This document shows positions 1-5,858 of a stretch of DNA of 5,858 nucleotides, piece by piece (within the stretch, counting starts at the first letter, position 1; each line of letters begins with the position of its first letter). Position numbers and translations under genes: made by a program. Source of the DNA: Gracilibacteraceae bacterium (GTDB lineage: Bacteria; Bacillota; Desulfitobacteriia; Desulfitobacteriales; Syntrophobotulaceae); NCBI GenBank assembly GCA_031255985.1, contig JAIRRL010000220.1:1-5858 (forward strand), given 5' to 3'. The notes under the pieces were generated by a model. The model had not been told where the DNA came from. It did no database searches and saw nothing but the letters and a program-made list of their open reading frames with translations.

Positions 1-89
1 ATATCTGTATCCACGCCGCCGAAAGCGCCGAGACCCGACGCGACGCAAGTGTCCGAGCGAAGCCTCAGTTCGATTTTCTTATTTTTCAT
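1..89 (-). CDS. RAMP-superfamily (Cas7/Csm3-like) protein, N-terminal fragment cut by window edge
   Basis: Only 29 complete codons are visible; the gene continues past base 1. The ATG at 89-87 has a purine-rich site (AGGGGGG, 97-103) 7 nt upstream and overlaps the end of the Cas10-like gene by 11 nt, which implies translational coupling. The peptide begins MKNKKIELRLRSDTC and goes on to a small-residue/Gly-rich stretch ending GGVDTD. A first beta strand of the form x-L-x-L-x-S-D, then a Gly-rich turn and a V-D-x-D, is the usual opening of Csm3/Cmr4/Csx10-type RAMP proteins, where the next element is normally a D-x-x-G-x-P-x-I-P-G segment. RAMP proteins form the crRNA-binding backbone or cap of type III effectors. 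The position directly after a Cas10-like gene supports the call. It rests on a short fragment, and the RAMP subfamily cannot be told. Confidence 0.6.
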   Translation of the reverse strand, partial: MKNKKIELRLRSDTCVASGLGAFGGVDTD

Positions 90-1587
90 ATGCCGGCCCC
101 CCTAAAATATTCTCAAAAATATCCATAAACTCCAGCGCGTCATTGAGCGCGGCGTACTTATGCGTGCTCACATAACCGTTGTCTTCCCGCTGCGCCGGTT
201 CAAGTCCCAGCTTCCCTATAGCCGCTTCCGCCAGAGGAAAACTTTCGCCAAGGTTGCGGACAAGCGCCGGGCGAATATCCTTTAACTTGGAGCGCGGATA
301 TTTTTCCGGATCGCGGCGCAGCTCTTGCAGCAACGCCACAAACCCGTCATACGTGTTCCAATGGGGCGGAACGTATTCGGACGCGCATAACGGGCGCAAA
401 TAAAGCCTGCCCAGATTAGTAGCCGGGTAGTAGGCGGACCTGAATTCGCCCACGCCGGTGATAAAGCCTGAGGCGGCCAGGTGAAAATCCAGAAACGACA
501 GTTCCTGCTTTTGCTCTTTTTGGGCCCGCCGGGCAAGCGATTTCGCGTTCGCGCACAGTTCCTCCGTCATTTTGTAGGCTGCCGCAACCGGGAAGTGACT
601 GTGGAATAAGGTGACGCCGGCGCAGGCGGTGATTTTGCGTCCGTCCGCAAACGGGGCTAAATTTTTGTCGTCATTCAGCCGCTCCACGTTGCGCAGATAC
701 GCCGCCGCAAAGCTGACGGCGTATTTGCCGCGGACAAAAAACGTCATGTCCTCGCCGTCACTGACCAGCGAAATGATCGGCGGAACCTGCTCGCCGGGGC
801 TGAAACTCGCCTGATATGCTTCTACCGTCAGCTTATAGGCTTCCTTGAAATAGGCGGAGATGTTTTTTGCCATGCGTCTGAGCTTCGGAACCGCCCGCTC
901 CCACGACCGCTCTTTTCTGGCTGTTGCGCGAATCCGGCTGCTCATATCGTTGCCGTCGGCGTGAATAAGCCCGATAAAATTGTTGTCGCTCTCCCCCAAG
1001 TCGTCAAGCTCCCTGCCGCCGCCTGTGCGGGCGTCCTGATCGCGTTTGCGGTATTGGCCCTCGCCGAGGTTCTCCCACTGGCCGTGGTATTGGCCGACTC
1101 GCGTAACCGGCGCTCCCGTCAAAGTAGAGACGCGGGTGATATGCTGACTGCCGGCAAGGCGGACGGCAGTCGGCGCGCCCTTAGTTTCCGCGAGCTTTGT
1201 TTGGAGTTTTTCGTAATCAGAGGGAAAATCGGCCAGATCGGTTTCAATGGCCGCGGCAGCGATTCCGACGCCGTGTGTTTTTTCGAAGACGGCGCGCAAA
1301 AATTTTTCCGTGCCCGCCTGAAACCTGTCTTCGTTTTCGTAGACGACATAGGCGTTGCCGCCGCCGGCGCTCACGATTTCGGCGGGAGCGCCGTGGCAAA
1401 GCGGCGTGTCAGTTTTGTTTTCCCAATCGGTCAGGCTGCCCGCGGAGAGCGCCCGCAGCGATTGGGGAAGTATTTCCCTGAAAACCGACCGCACAAGCAG
1501 CGAAGCGCCGCGGCATTCGGAAAGTTTGCCCGACTCGAACACATAATCTTGTATGCCCGTGGCGTCATAGACAGCTAGTATTGCCAT
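79..1587 (-). CDS. Compact Cas10/Cmr2-like two-palm nucleotide cyclase, no HD domain
   Basis: This 502-aa protein probably makes a cyclic oligonucleotide messenger. Residues 1-120 look like a first, inactive palm: a D-x-x-G-I-Q-x-Y strand-helix, then the turn GGGN at 75-78. Residues 204-355 look like the second, catalytic palm: GLIHADGNDM at 206-215 matches the ADxDN metal-site strand of Csm1/Cmr2, and VSDGEDM at 275-281 sits where GGDD lies in Cas10, with E279 and D280 kept. A following ACAGVTLFHSHFP strand and an ELCANAKSLARR helix fit the same fold. Residues 360-502 form a probable helical C-terminal domain. There is no N-terminal HD nuclease and no Cys-pair zinc ribbon between the palms, so it is much shorter than typical Cas10 (often 750-1000 aa). 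The start has AGGAGGA 6 nt upstream (1594-1600) and overlaps the previous gene by 13 nt. Cyclase activity is inferred from the palm motifs. Confidence 0.8.
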   Translation of the reverse strand: MAILAVYDATGIQDYVFESGKLSECRGASLLVRSVFREILPQSLRALSAGSLTDWENKTDTPLCHGAPAEIVSAGGGNAYVVYENEDRFQAGTEKFLRAVFEKTHGVGIAAAAIETDLADFPSDYEKLQTKLAETKGAPTAVRLAGSQHITRVSTLTGAPVTRVGQYHGQWENLGEGQYRKRDQDARTGGGRELDDLGESDNNFIGLIHADGNDMSSRIRATARKERSWERAVPKLRRMAKNISAYFKEAYKLTVEAYQASFSPGEQVPPIISLVSDGEDMTFFVRGKYAVSFAAAYLRNVERLNDDKNLAPFADGRKITACAGVTLFHSHFPVAAAYKMTEELCANAKSLARRAQKEQKQELSFLDFHLAASGFITGVGEFRSAYYPATNLGRLYLRPLCASEYVPPHWNTYDGFVALLQELRRDPEKYPRSKLKDIRPALVRNLGESFPLAEAAIGKLGLEPAQREDNGYVSTHKYAALNDALEFMDIFENILGGPAYEK

Positions 1588-2951
1588 AAATCTTCCTCCT
1601 GTCTCCTGCGTCGTTCTTCCTTCAGACTTTTCCTGACGCTGTGCGCGATTCTATAGTCTAATTTGCCCGCAACATATATTTCCATGCACGCCGCGTACTC
1701 AACCGTTCTTTCCAGAGACGGCATTCTGGCGAGCGAATACAGCCAGGCCGCCACGCCGGGATAGTAAGCGTCCGTGCTTTCGCACACGATACGAACTGTT
1801 TCTTCATCCACGCGGCAGGAAGCTTTGCAATTTTGCCTGCAATCACCGGTTTCCTGGCAGAGCGGGCAGGCGGTTTGTTCCGGCCCGGCGCCGGCGTAAT
1901 GCGGGGATGAAGCCAGAATTTGGGAAATAGCGGTAAAATTCACCACATGATAAGGCGTTTTCGGATACTTGTTTTTTCCCTGATAATAGGCGGATACAGC
2001 GTTTCGGACAGCCCGGTTTTCCATTCCGCTCATAATGAAATCTTCCGTTAATACAGCCGTGCCCAGCAGGCGGCGTCCCTCATCCATACCAAGCTGGCCG
2101 AAGAAACGGCGCGTCCAGTATACCGTTTCCGCATAAATTTCCGGCCGCGCGCCGCCGTCGCCGCTGTCGCCGTCGTAGTTATAAAGCCCGTCATCCATGT
2201 CCATGGGAGCGTCAAAATTTTCATCCAGCGGCAGCACTTGAACATAGGTGTCAGCTTCATACGCTTCTAGATGAGCCATTATGGTGTCTTTTCGCTTAAG
2301 TCTTAACTTCTTCCCTAATTCAGCCAAATCTTCAGCAGAACCGTTACGCAACTTATTTATAATGACCAAATGCTTATTCTCATCCTCTGTCCCGGTTGTA
2401 TAACAAAGATAATTATAAATATCCCTCTGTATACGCTTGATATAATCATTCACACCAACTAGGCGCTGCTCGTCCAGGGCAAGTTCAAGAATAACCCGCT
2501 TCGGTCTCAGATAAAAACTGAAGCAGAGGTAATGGAAAAAATCCTCGCATTCCAGGTATTCAGGGAATTTTTTCAGTTTCTCTTCTAATATTTTACCAAA
2601 ACGGCCGGTTTCCACGTATACCGCCTTGGTGCAATACTCTGTTATGACTTCAAAGATGTAGCGTTCGCGCAAATCTTTCCTGATGTTTTCATGGTTATAT
2701 CTAAACTTCTCACACAGACCGAGATCAGTGAAAAAGCAGTTCGCAATTGCGCGTAGATAATAACTTAGATCAGGTCGAATCCTATGCACAACTTTGCTCC
2801 GGTACTCTTCCGCCAGTTCGTTTACCCGCATCACAGCCCTTTCCCAGTCCTGTTGGAGGGGAAAGGGCTTAGAGACGCCATTTGATTTGAAGACGCTTGT
2901 TCGGCTTGTTTGGCTTGTTTGGCTTGTTTGGCTTGTTCGGTTTGTTCGCAT
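1575..2951 (-). CDS. Uncharacterised 458-aa operon protein with sigma-70-like middle region and Cys cluster
   Basis: I do not recognise this family with certainty. Residues 3-19 are a Thr-Ser-Gln/Arg repeat encoded by a 9-bp tandem array. Residues 30-230 look mostly helical. Residues 138-180 (FFHYLCF, then LALDEQRL and VNDYIKRIQRDI) and 205-247 (a possible helix-turn-helix SAEDLAELGKKLRLKR, then LPLDENFDAPMD) follow the order seen in sigma-70 regions 2.3-2.4 to 3: F-x-x-Y-A, IR-x-A, P-x-H, P-T-x-x-E-L-A, S-L-D. No region 4 is evident. Residues 251-266 are an Asp/Gly-rich linker. C362, C365, C371, C375 and C379 form a compact Cys cluster that could hold a metal. The C-terminus is basic/acidic and probably helical. 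GGGGAGGA lies 9 nt before the ATG (2961-2968), supporting the start before the repeat. It lies 2 nt after the CARF gene and overlaps the Cas10-like gene, so it very likely belongs to the system. The coding is real; the function is open. Confidence 0.8.
   Translation of the reverse strand: MRTNRTSQTSQTSQTSRTSVFKSNGVSKPFPLQQDWERAVMRVNELAEEYRSKVVHRIRPDLSYYLRAIANCFFTDLGLCEKFRYNHENIRKDLRERYIFEVITEYCTKAVYVETGRFGKILEEKLKKFPEYLECEDFFHYLCFSFYLRPKRVILELALDEQRLVGVNDYIKRIQRDIYNYLCYTTGTEDENKHLVIINKLRNGSAEDLAELGKKLRLKRKDTIMAHLEAYEADTYVQVLPLDENFDAPMDMDDGLYNYDGDSGDGGARPEIYAETVYWTRRFFGQLGMDEGRRLLGTAVLTEDFIMSGMENRAVRNAVSAYYQGKNKYPKTPYHVVNFTAISQILASSPHYAGAGPEQTACPLCQETGDCRQNCKASCRVDEETVRIVCESTDAYYPGVAAWLYSLARMPSLERTVEYAACMEIYVAGKLDYRIAHSVRKSLKEERRRRQEEDLWQY
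2896..2949 (-). repeat. 9-bp tandem repeat (six units) inside a gene start
   Basis: On the plus strand the units are cttgttcgg, three copies of cttgtttgg, cttgttcgg and tttgttcgc, directly abutting. They lie just inside the start codon of the 458-aa gene and encode Thr-Ser-Gln or Thr-Ser/Asn-Arg triplets on the minus strand. The three central units are identical, which points to recent slippage. The unit is a multiple of three, so copy-number change would lengthen or shorten the N-terminal tail without breaking the frame. Confidence 0.95.
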
Positions 2952-2953
2952 AG

Positions 2954-3835
2954 TTACAGTTCCTCCCCGTCGTCATCCTCGTCTTCGGTGTAATCCCAGC
3001 CGTCTTGGAGCAAGTCGTTCAGGAGCCCGCGGATAACAATGCCGCCGCTCTCGTTGTCATAAGAATTGCTCAAAATCTCGTCCATTACCAAAAACGCGCG
3101 ATGATTGAAGATGATGGGGACTTCGCTTGTAATTCCATGCAAACTTCCATAGGAGAAAGCTCCGATTTGAACGCCTTTTTTGACCCGCAAGGCGTATGTG
3201 CAAAGACTGCGCCAGATATTCACCAGCGGTTTGTTGCCGTAAGTCGTATCGACAAATATGAGGTCGTCGTCTTCGATCAGTTCGATAAGCTGGAGCAAGA
3301 GCCGCACATAGGACTTGCTGCTATTGTAGAGCGGTTCCTTGTTCTCATCGTCGTCGGTGATAAACTCTATCCGGCAGTTGAAATCGCTTTCCGCGCCGTT
3401 TTTGAATTTGAAGGCGCGTTTGACTTCGGCTAAGTCGCAGGAGTTTGGTTCTGCGGGCACGGCATAAGGTTTTTCGAGGCTTATCTCTTTGTCGCCTGTA
3501 ATTTCGTACAAGCGAGCATTGATAGACTTTTCTATTATTTGCTTGTGCTCATCTGTTTCCTCCGCGGCCAGGGCGGCCCATTGCCGCTTTGAATAGTCAT
3601 GTTTGCCGTCGCCGAGGCAGTCGCCTTTGCAGACGACAAGATAGAGCGTTACCTCCTCGCCCGGCGTTACCCTGTCCATGATGAAAGCCATTACCGGGTT
3701 ATTCACTTGCAGCCTGAGTTCAGGATCGTCGCTGATTTCGCAAGATTCATCATAGTAGTAACACACCGGGTCGCGCGCTTCTTCCTTTGTGAGGCTCAAG
3801 GCGGCAAAAAACTTCTTTTTTCTCGGTTCAGTCAT
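2954..3835 (-). CDS. CARF-domain protein, TM1812/Csx-like cyclic-oligonucleotide sensor
   Basis: This 293-aa protein is the likely receptor for the Cas10-type messenger. The N-terminus (KKKFFAALSLTK) gives a first Rossmann strand, followed by strands such as EEVTLYLVVC. The decisive part is near residues 190-234: DLIFVDTTYGNKPLV, a helix, then GVQIGAFSYGSLHG. This corresponds to the D-x-T-H-G-x-R-x-x-P motif and the V-x-I-x-x-x-x-YG strand of TM1812-family CARF proteins, with H replaced by Y and R by K or N. The rest is a short helical part and a strongly acidic tail (EDEDDDGEEL). There is no HEPN R-x4-6-H motif and no nuclease domain, so it looks like a sensor without its own effector. I chose the ATG at 3835-3833 because AGGAGA (3846-3851) lies 10 nt upstream; the ATG at 3856 would add 7 residues but has no such site. 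The stop is 2 nt before the next start. Confidence 0.72.
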   Translation of the reverse strand: MTEPRKKKFFAALSLTKEEARDPVCYYYDESCEISDDPELRLQVNNPVMAFIMDRVTPGEEVTLYLVVCKGDCLGDGKHDYSKRQWAALAAEETDEHKQIIEKSINARLYEITGDKEISLEKPYAVPAEPNSCDLAEVKRAFKFKNGAESDFNCRIEFITDDDENKEPLYNSSKSYVRLLLQLIELIEDDDLIFVDTTYGNKPLVNIWRSLCTYALRVKKGVQIGAFSYGSLHGITSEVPIIFNHRAFLVMDEILSNSYDNESGGIVIRGLLNDLLQDGWDYTEDEDDDGEEL

Positions 3836-3884
3836 CTTGGTTTGCTCTCCTATCATTTTTGTTTGGGCGCGGAAACCGGTCTCG

Positions 3885-3932
3885 CCCGTATCCGCATCCG
3901 TATTCGTTTTCGTATTTGTATTCGTTTACGGA
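3885..3932 (-). repeat. Degenerate 6-bp tandem repeat upstream of the CARF gene
   Basis: Eight consecutive hexamers lie in the gap between the nuclease and CARF genes; on the plus strand they vary around ttcgta (cccgta, tccgca, tccgta, ttcgtt, ttcgta, tttgta, ttcgtt, tacgga). The tract lies about 50-100 nt upstream of the preferred CARF start. In the CARF reading frame it is open and would read as an alternating Thr-Asn/Asp/Lys peptide, but no ATG, GTG or TTG in that frame precedes it after the TAA at its upstream end. It is therefore probably leader RNA or a decayed N-terminal extension. The 121-base gap (3857-3977) holds nothing else I recognise. Confidence 0.85.
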
Positions 3933-3977
3933 AGATTACTGTGCGCGGTTTGAGGTTTTTTCGCAGAGCCTGAAAAA

Positions 3978-4874
3978 TTATTTTTTCGCTAATTCTTTCA
4001 CCTTATTTTCAATCCAAACAGAAAAAGTATTGTTGTCGCAAACTTGAAACCGATCCTTGAACTGTTCGGAGACTTTTCGCCGCATTTTCTCAAGTTGATT
4101 TTCTGTTTGATTCATGCAGACAAAACAAGCGTTTTCAGGCGGGATGCTGAACAAGCCGACATGATGGACAAAGCTCTCCATATCCTCATCCGGAGAGTAG
4201 TTTATATAATTCTTGGCTTTTACTTCCAAATAGACGGGATGACCGTCAAGCACCAGCATTACGTCCACATCCGTAATTCGAGCGTTAAGTATGAACAGAT
4301 TGACTCCCGTGGTAAGTTCGTGAATCTGTTTCGCCCGGTGTTTATTAACAGCTTTTTTAACAAGACCCGCTATATAGATTTCATACCAGCCGCTATGGGT
4401 GAGAAAACGCGGATTCCTCTTCGTAATTGTTATTGTCCAGCTGGCTTGTCGTTTTTGGGCGCCAAAATCAATGTAATTCGGCTCATATAGAGCTATATTG
4501 TATTTTTCCATGAGTTTAAGAACACGTATAAAATGCCGCCTCTGCCACTCATGCACGATGTCGGGGGAAACTTCACCGCTATTAAGGCGCGTCACTGAAA
4601 AAGGCTTGTCCGCAGGCCGGCCCTGGAATTTATCCGCCAACTTCCCTTCGATCATGTGCCTGGCCGCGTCAAAAAGCTCCCAAAATTCAGTTTCATCTTT
4701 ATGTTTTTCTTCATAACTCACGCGATAATTGATCTTGAAGCTGTTAATCTGACTGAGCGCCCTGTAGGTGTCCTGATACGCCGAGGCAAAATCACTTAAC
4801 CCGTTAGACTGCGGCTGCCCGCATTTTATCTGACCGGACTGCACATTCATCGTCTGCACTGTCTCGTATCTCAT
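3978..4874 (-). CDS. PD-(D/E)XK-superfamily nuclease, probable effector
   Basis: This 298-aa protein is the likely nucleic-acid-cutting output of the system. Residues 157-220 carry a PD-(D/E)XK-like core: a helix with GWYEIYIAGLVKKA (E165), a strand with ITDVDVMLV (D204, perhaps D202), a turn, and a strand with YLEVKAKN (E217, K219). The order E, D, E-x-K and the spacing resemble the nuclease domain of DUF1887 (Can2/Card1-type) effectors, which are CARF-nuclease fusions cutting RNA and/or DNA. Here the N-terminal 150 residues show no recognisable CARF; residues 105-130 look helical and may be a winged-helix or adaptor part. The next gene supplies the CARF, so sensor and nuclease appear split. 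It is the first gene of the operon: GGGAGG (4881-4886) is 6 nt before the ATG and a promoter lies just upstream. The nuclease fold is well supported; target and activation are inferred. Confidence 0.75.
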   Translation of the reverse strand: MRYETVQTMNVQSGQIKCGQPQSNGLSDFASAYQDTYRALSQINSFKINYRVSYEEKHKDETEFWELFDAARHMIEGKLADKFQGRPADKPFSVTRLNSGEVSPDIVHEWQRRHFIRVLKLMEKYNIALYEPNYIDFGAQKRQASWTITITKRNPRFLTHSGWYEIYIAGLVKKAVNKHRAKQIHELTTGVNLFILNARITDVDVMLVLDGHPVYLEVKAKNYINYSPDEDMESFVHHVGLFSIPPENACFVCMNQTENQLEKMRRKVSEQFKDRFQVCDNNTFSVWIENKVKELAKK

Positions 4875-4921
4875 ATTAAGCCTCCCTGATTTTATCGCGA
4901 TCTGAAGCTTCCATAAAATAT

Positions 4922-4949
4922 ATTATAGCAAATATTCCAGTCAATTCAA
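4922..4949 (-). promoter_or_regulatory. Sigma-A-type promoter with extended -10, driving the operon
   Basis: On the minus strand TTGAAT (4949-4944) is followed by a 16-nt spacer ending in TGC and then a perfect TATAAT (4927-4922). The TG one base before the -10 makes it an extended -10 element. Transcription would start near 4915, leaving a leader of about 40 nt before the nuclease ATG. The surrounding sequence is AT-rich. No operator palindrome is obvious around it. Confidence 0.7.
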
Positions 4950-4994
4950 GAAGGAAAAATATTGTCAGGGCAAGGAAAATAAAGCCCGACGGGA

Positions 4995-5044
4995 ATAAAG
5001 CGAACCGACGCGCCTGAATTCGGGGCGGCGTCAGTCCGCTTTAT
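4995..5044 (-). terminator. Imperfect long hairpin, probable terminator of the CWB2 gene
   Basis: Perfect 8-bp arms (ataaagcg at 4995-5002 and cgctttat at 5037-5044) enclose further GC-rich pairing (gacgc at 5007-5011 with gcgtc at 5028-5032) and a loop near gaattc. It sits about 50 nt after the stop of the CWB2 gene and before the promoter of the nuclease operon, where a terminator is expected. The following T-tract on the minus strand is weak and interrupted, so intrinsic termination is plausible but unproven. The rest of 4950-5093 shows no gene. Confidence 0.5.
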
Positions 5045-5093
5045 CGCGCTGGCAATCGCAGAATCAAAAATACAGTCTGATTACGCCGTTGAC

Positions 5094-5858
5094 CTAACCG
5101 CCGAAAGCGTACACCTTGGTTTCGGCGGTGATGGGGCCGAAGTCCACGCCGGCGGGGTCGTTACCCGGCGTGAGGACGATGGCGGCTTTGGTTTGGGCGG
5201 CGAGAACCGAGCCGGTGAGGGCGTCCACCAATGTGTCGCCGTTGGCCGTGTAGATATTCGTGTACTCGAAGGCCAGGGCGGCGCGGATGGCCTTGTTGGT
5301 GTCATAGCGGTTCGGGCCGTAGAGCCGCGTCGCTCCGGCCACGTCGCGCACCAAGGTCGGGCCGCCCAAAATATAGGTTTGGCCGCCGCTAGCGCCGGTC
5401 GCGCCGCTTACGCTGCCGTCCGGGTTCGCGATCTGAATGACGTAGCCGCTCGCGGCGGCGAAGGAGGCGGTGCTCACAGCGTCGGCGATGGCGTTATAAC
5501 CGACGATGAAGGTTCCTTTGGGGCTGTTCACCTTAGCGTTTATCAGCGCCGCCGTCTCAAAGCGGCCCTGGCCTTGCAAAATCTCTATGGTAATATTTGG
5601 TAATGCGGCTTTCAGGGCGTCGATCACCGTCTGGCTGATCGCCCCCACCGCGTAAATCTTCGTCGCGCCCAGGCGCTGAATCTCCGCGACCACTGCCGGG
5701 TCAAGCGTTCCGGTACTGAGCAGTATCGGCGCGTTTTCCTGCCCGGCCAGCGGCGCGACCGCGAGGGCGTCGATCAGGTTATTCTGACCGCCCGGCGCCA
5801 GGATTACAGTATCCGCGCTCGTCCAGCCCCGGCGGGAGATGGCGACGGAGGTTTCCAC
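5094..5858 (-). CDS. Cell-wall-binding repeat 2 (CWB2) surface protein, C-terminal part
   Basis: This 254-codon open frame is the end of a larger gene; the codon at the right edge is GTG (Val) inside the frame and is not a start, so the N-terminus and any signal peptide lie outside. The visible part holds about three CWB2 repeats, each opening with R-x-E/D-T: the first at the edge (ETSVAIS), the second at R99 (RFETAALI), the third at R184 (RYDTNKAI). Each contains a strand then D-A-L/V or A-D-A-V, a P-I/A-I-L-L-like strand, and repeats close with a Y-A-V/I/F-G-G-like end (YILGG at 162-166, YAFGG at the C-terminus). CWB2 modules trimerise and anchor S-layer and surface proteins to anionic wall polymers in Gram-positive bacteria. 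The last repeat stops right at its GG, shorter than usual. It has its own terminator-like hairpin and is probably unrelated to the operon. Confidence 0.88.
   Translation of the reverse strand: METSVAISRRGWTSADTVILAPGGQNNLIDALAVAPLAGQENAPILLSTGTLDPAVVAEIQRLGATKIYAVGAISQTVIDALKAALPNITIEILQGQGRFETAALINAKVNSPKGTFIVGYNAIADAVSTASFAAASGYVIQIANPDGSVSGATGASGGQTYILGGPTLVRDVAGATRLYGPNRYDTNKAIRAALAFEYTNIYTANGDTLVDALTGSVLAAQTKAAIVLTPGNDPAGVDFGPITAETKVYAFGG

Noticed and set aside
961..1578. 205-codon plus-strand open frame opposite the Cas10-like gene
   Set aside because: It is antisense to a protein with clear palm motifs, has no ribosome binding site or recognisable domain, and arises from high GC.
2896..2949. 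Tandem units as a CRISPR array
   Set aside because: Units are 9 bp and directly abutting with no spacers; they are coding. The 6-bp tract at 3885-3932 fails for the same reason.
3005..3433. 142-codon plus-strand open frame opposite the CARF gene
   Set aside because: It is antisense to the CARF core motif and has no recognisable domain or upstream ribosome binding site.
2954..3835. CARF protein as a Csm6/Csx1 ribonuclease
   Set aside because: No HEPN R-x4-6-H motif is present and the C-terminus is a short acidic tail.
4044..4490. 148-codon plus-strand open frame opposite the nuclease gene
   Set aside because: It is antisense to the PD-(D/E)XK core; no family resemblance.
4922..4944. TTGACT as the -35 box of the operon promoter
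   Set aside because: It would leave only an 11-nt spacer to TATAAT; TTGAAT with a 16-nt spacer and extended -10 fits better.
5193..5603. 136-codon plus-strand open frame opposite the CWB2 repeats
   Set aside because: Low-complexity Ala/Arg/Gly antisense product of a GC-rich repeat gene.
5856..5858. GTG at the right edge as the start of the CWB2 gene
   Set aside because: It falls in the middle of a CWB2 repeat (V-E-T-S after an expected R), has no visible upstream site, and there is no signal peptide; the gene is cut by the window.

Overview
The window reads as one leftward (minus-strand) operon from a bacterium, next to the 3' end of an unrelated surface-protein gene. A CWB2-repeat protein, strong AGGAGG-type ribosome binding sites and a consensus sigma-A-type promoter suggest a Gram-positive (Bacillota-like) host of moderate to fairly high GC. 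This lineage call is an inference from a few features.

Layout, in the direction of transcription (right to left): 5858-5094 is the C-terminal part of a cell-wall-binding repeat protein that runs off the right edge. 5093-4875 is an intergenic region with an imperfect hairpin (probable terminator) and an extended -10 promoter. Then come a PD-(D/E)XK-type nuclease (4874-3978), a 121-base gap with a degenerate 6-bp repeat, a TM1812-like CARF protein (3835-2954), an unrecognised 458-aa protein with an in-frame 9-bp repeat at its start and a sigma-70-like middle (2951-1575), and a compact Cas10-like two-palm protein without an HD domain (1587-79). Last is the first 29 codons of a RAMP-like protein, cut by the left edge (89-1). 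The last four genes overlap or nearly touch, so co-translation is likely.

The best reading is a divergent type III CRISPR-like signalling module. The Cas10-like palm protein would make a cyclic oligonucleotide, the CARF protein would sense it, and the separate nuclease would be the effector. The RAMP protein would supply a recognition or scaffold subunit. No CRISPR array, Cas1, Cas2 or Cas6 is visible here. The 458-aa protein is the main unknown; its resemblance to sigma region 2.3-3 raises the possibility of a transcriptional output, but this was judged by eye only. The operon continues beyond the left edge, so the subunit list is incomplete.
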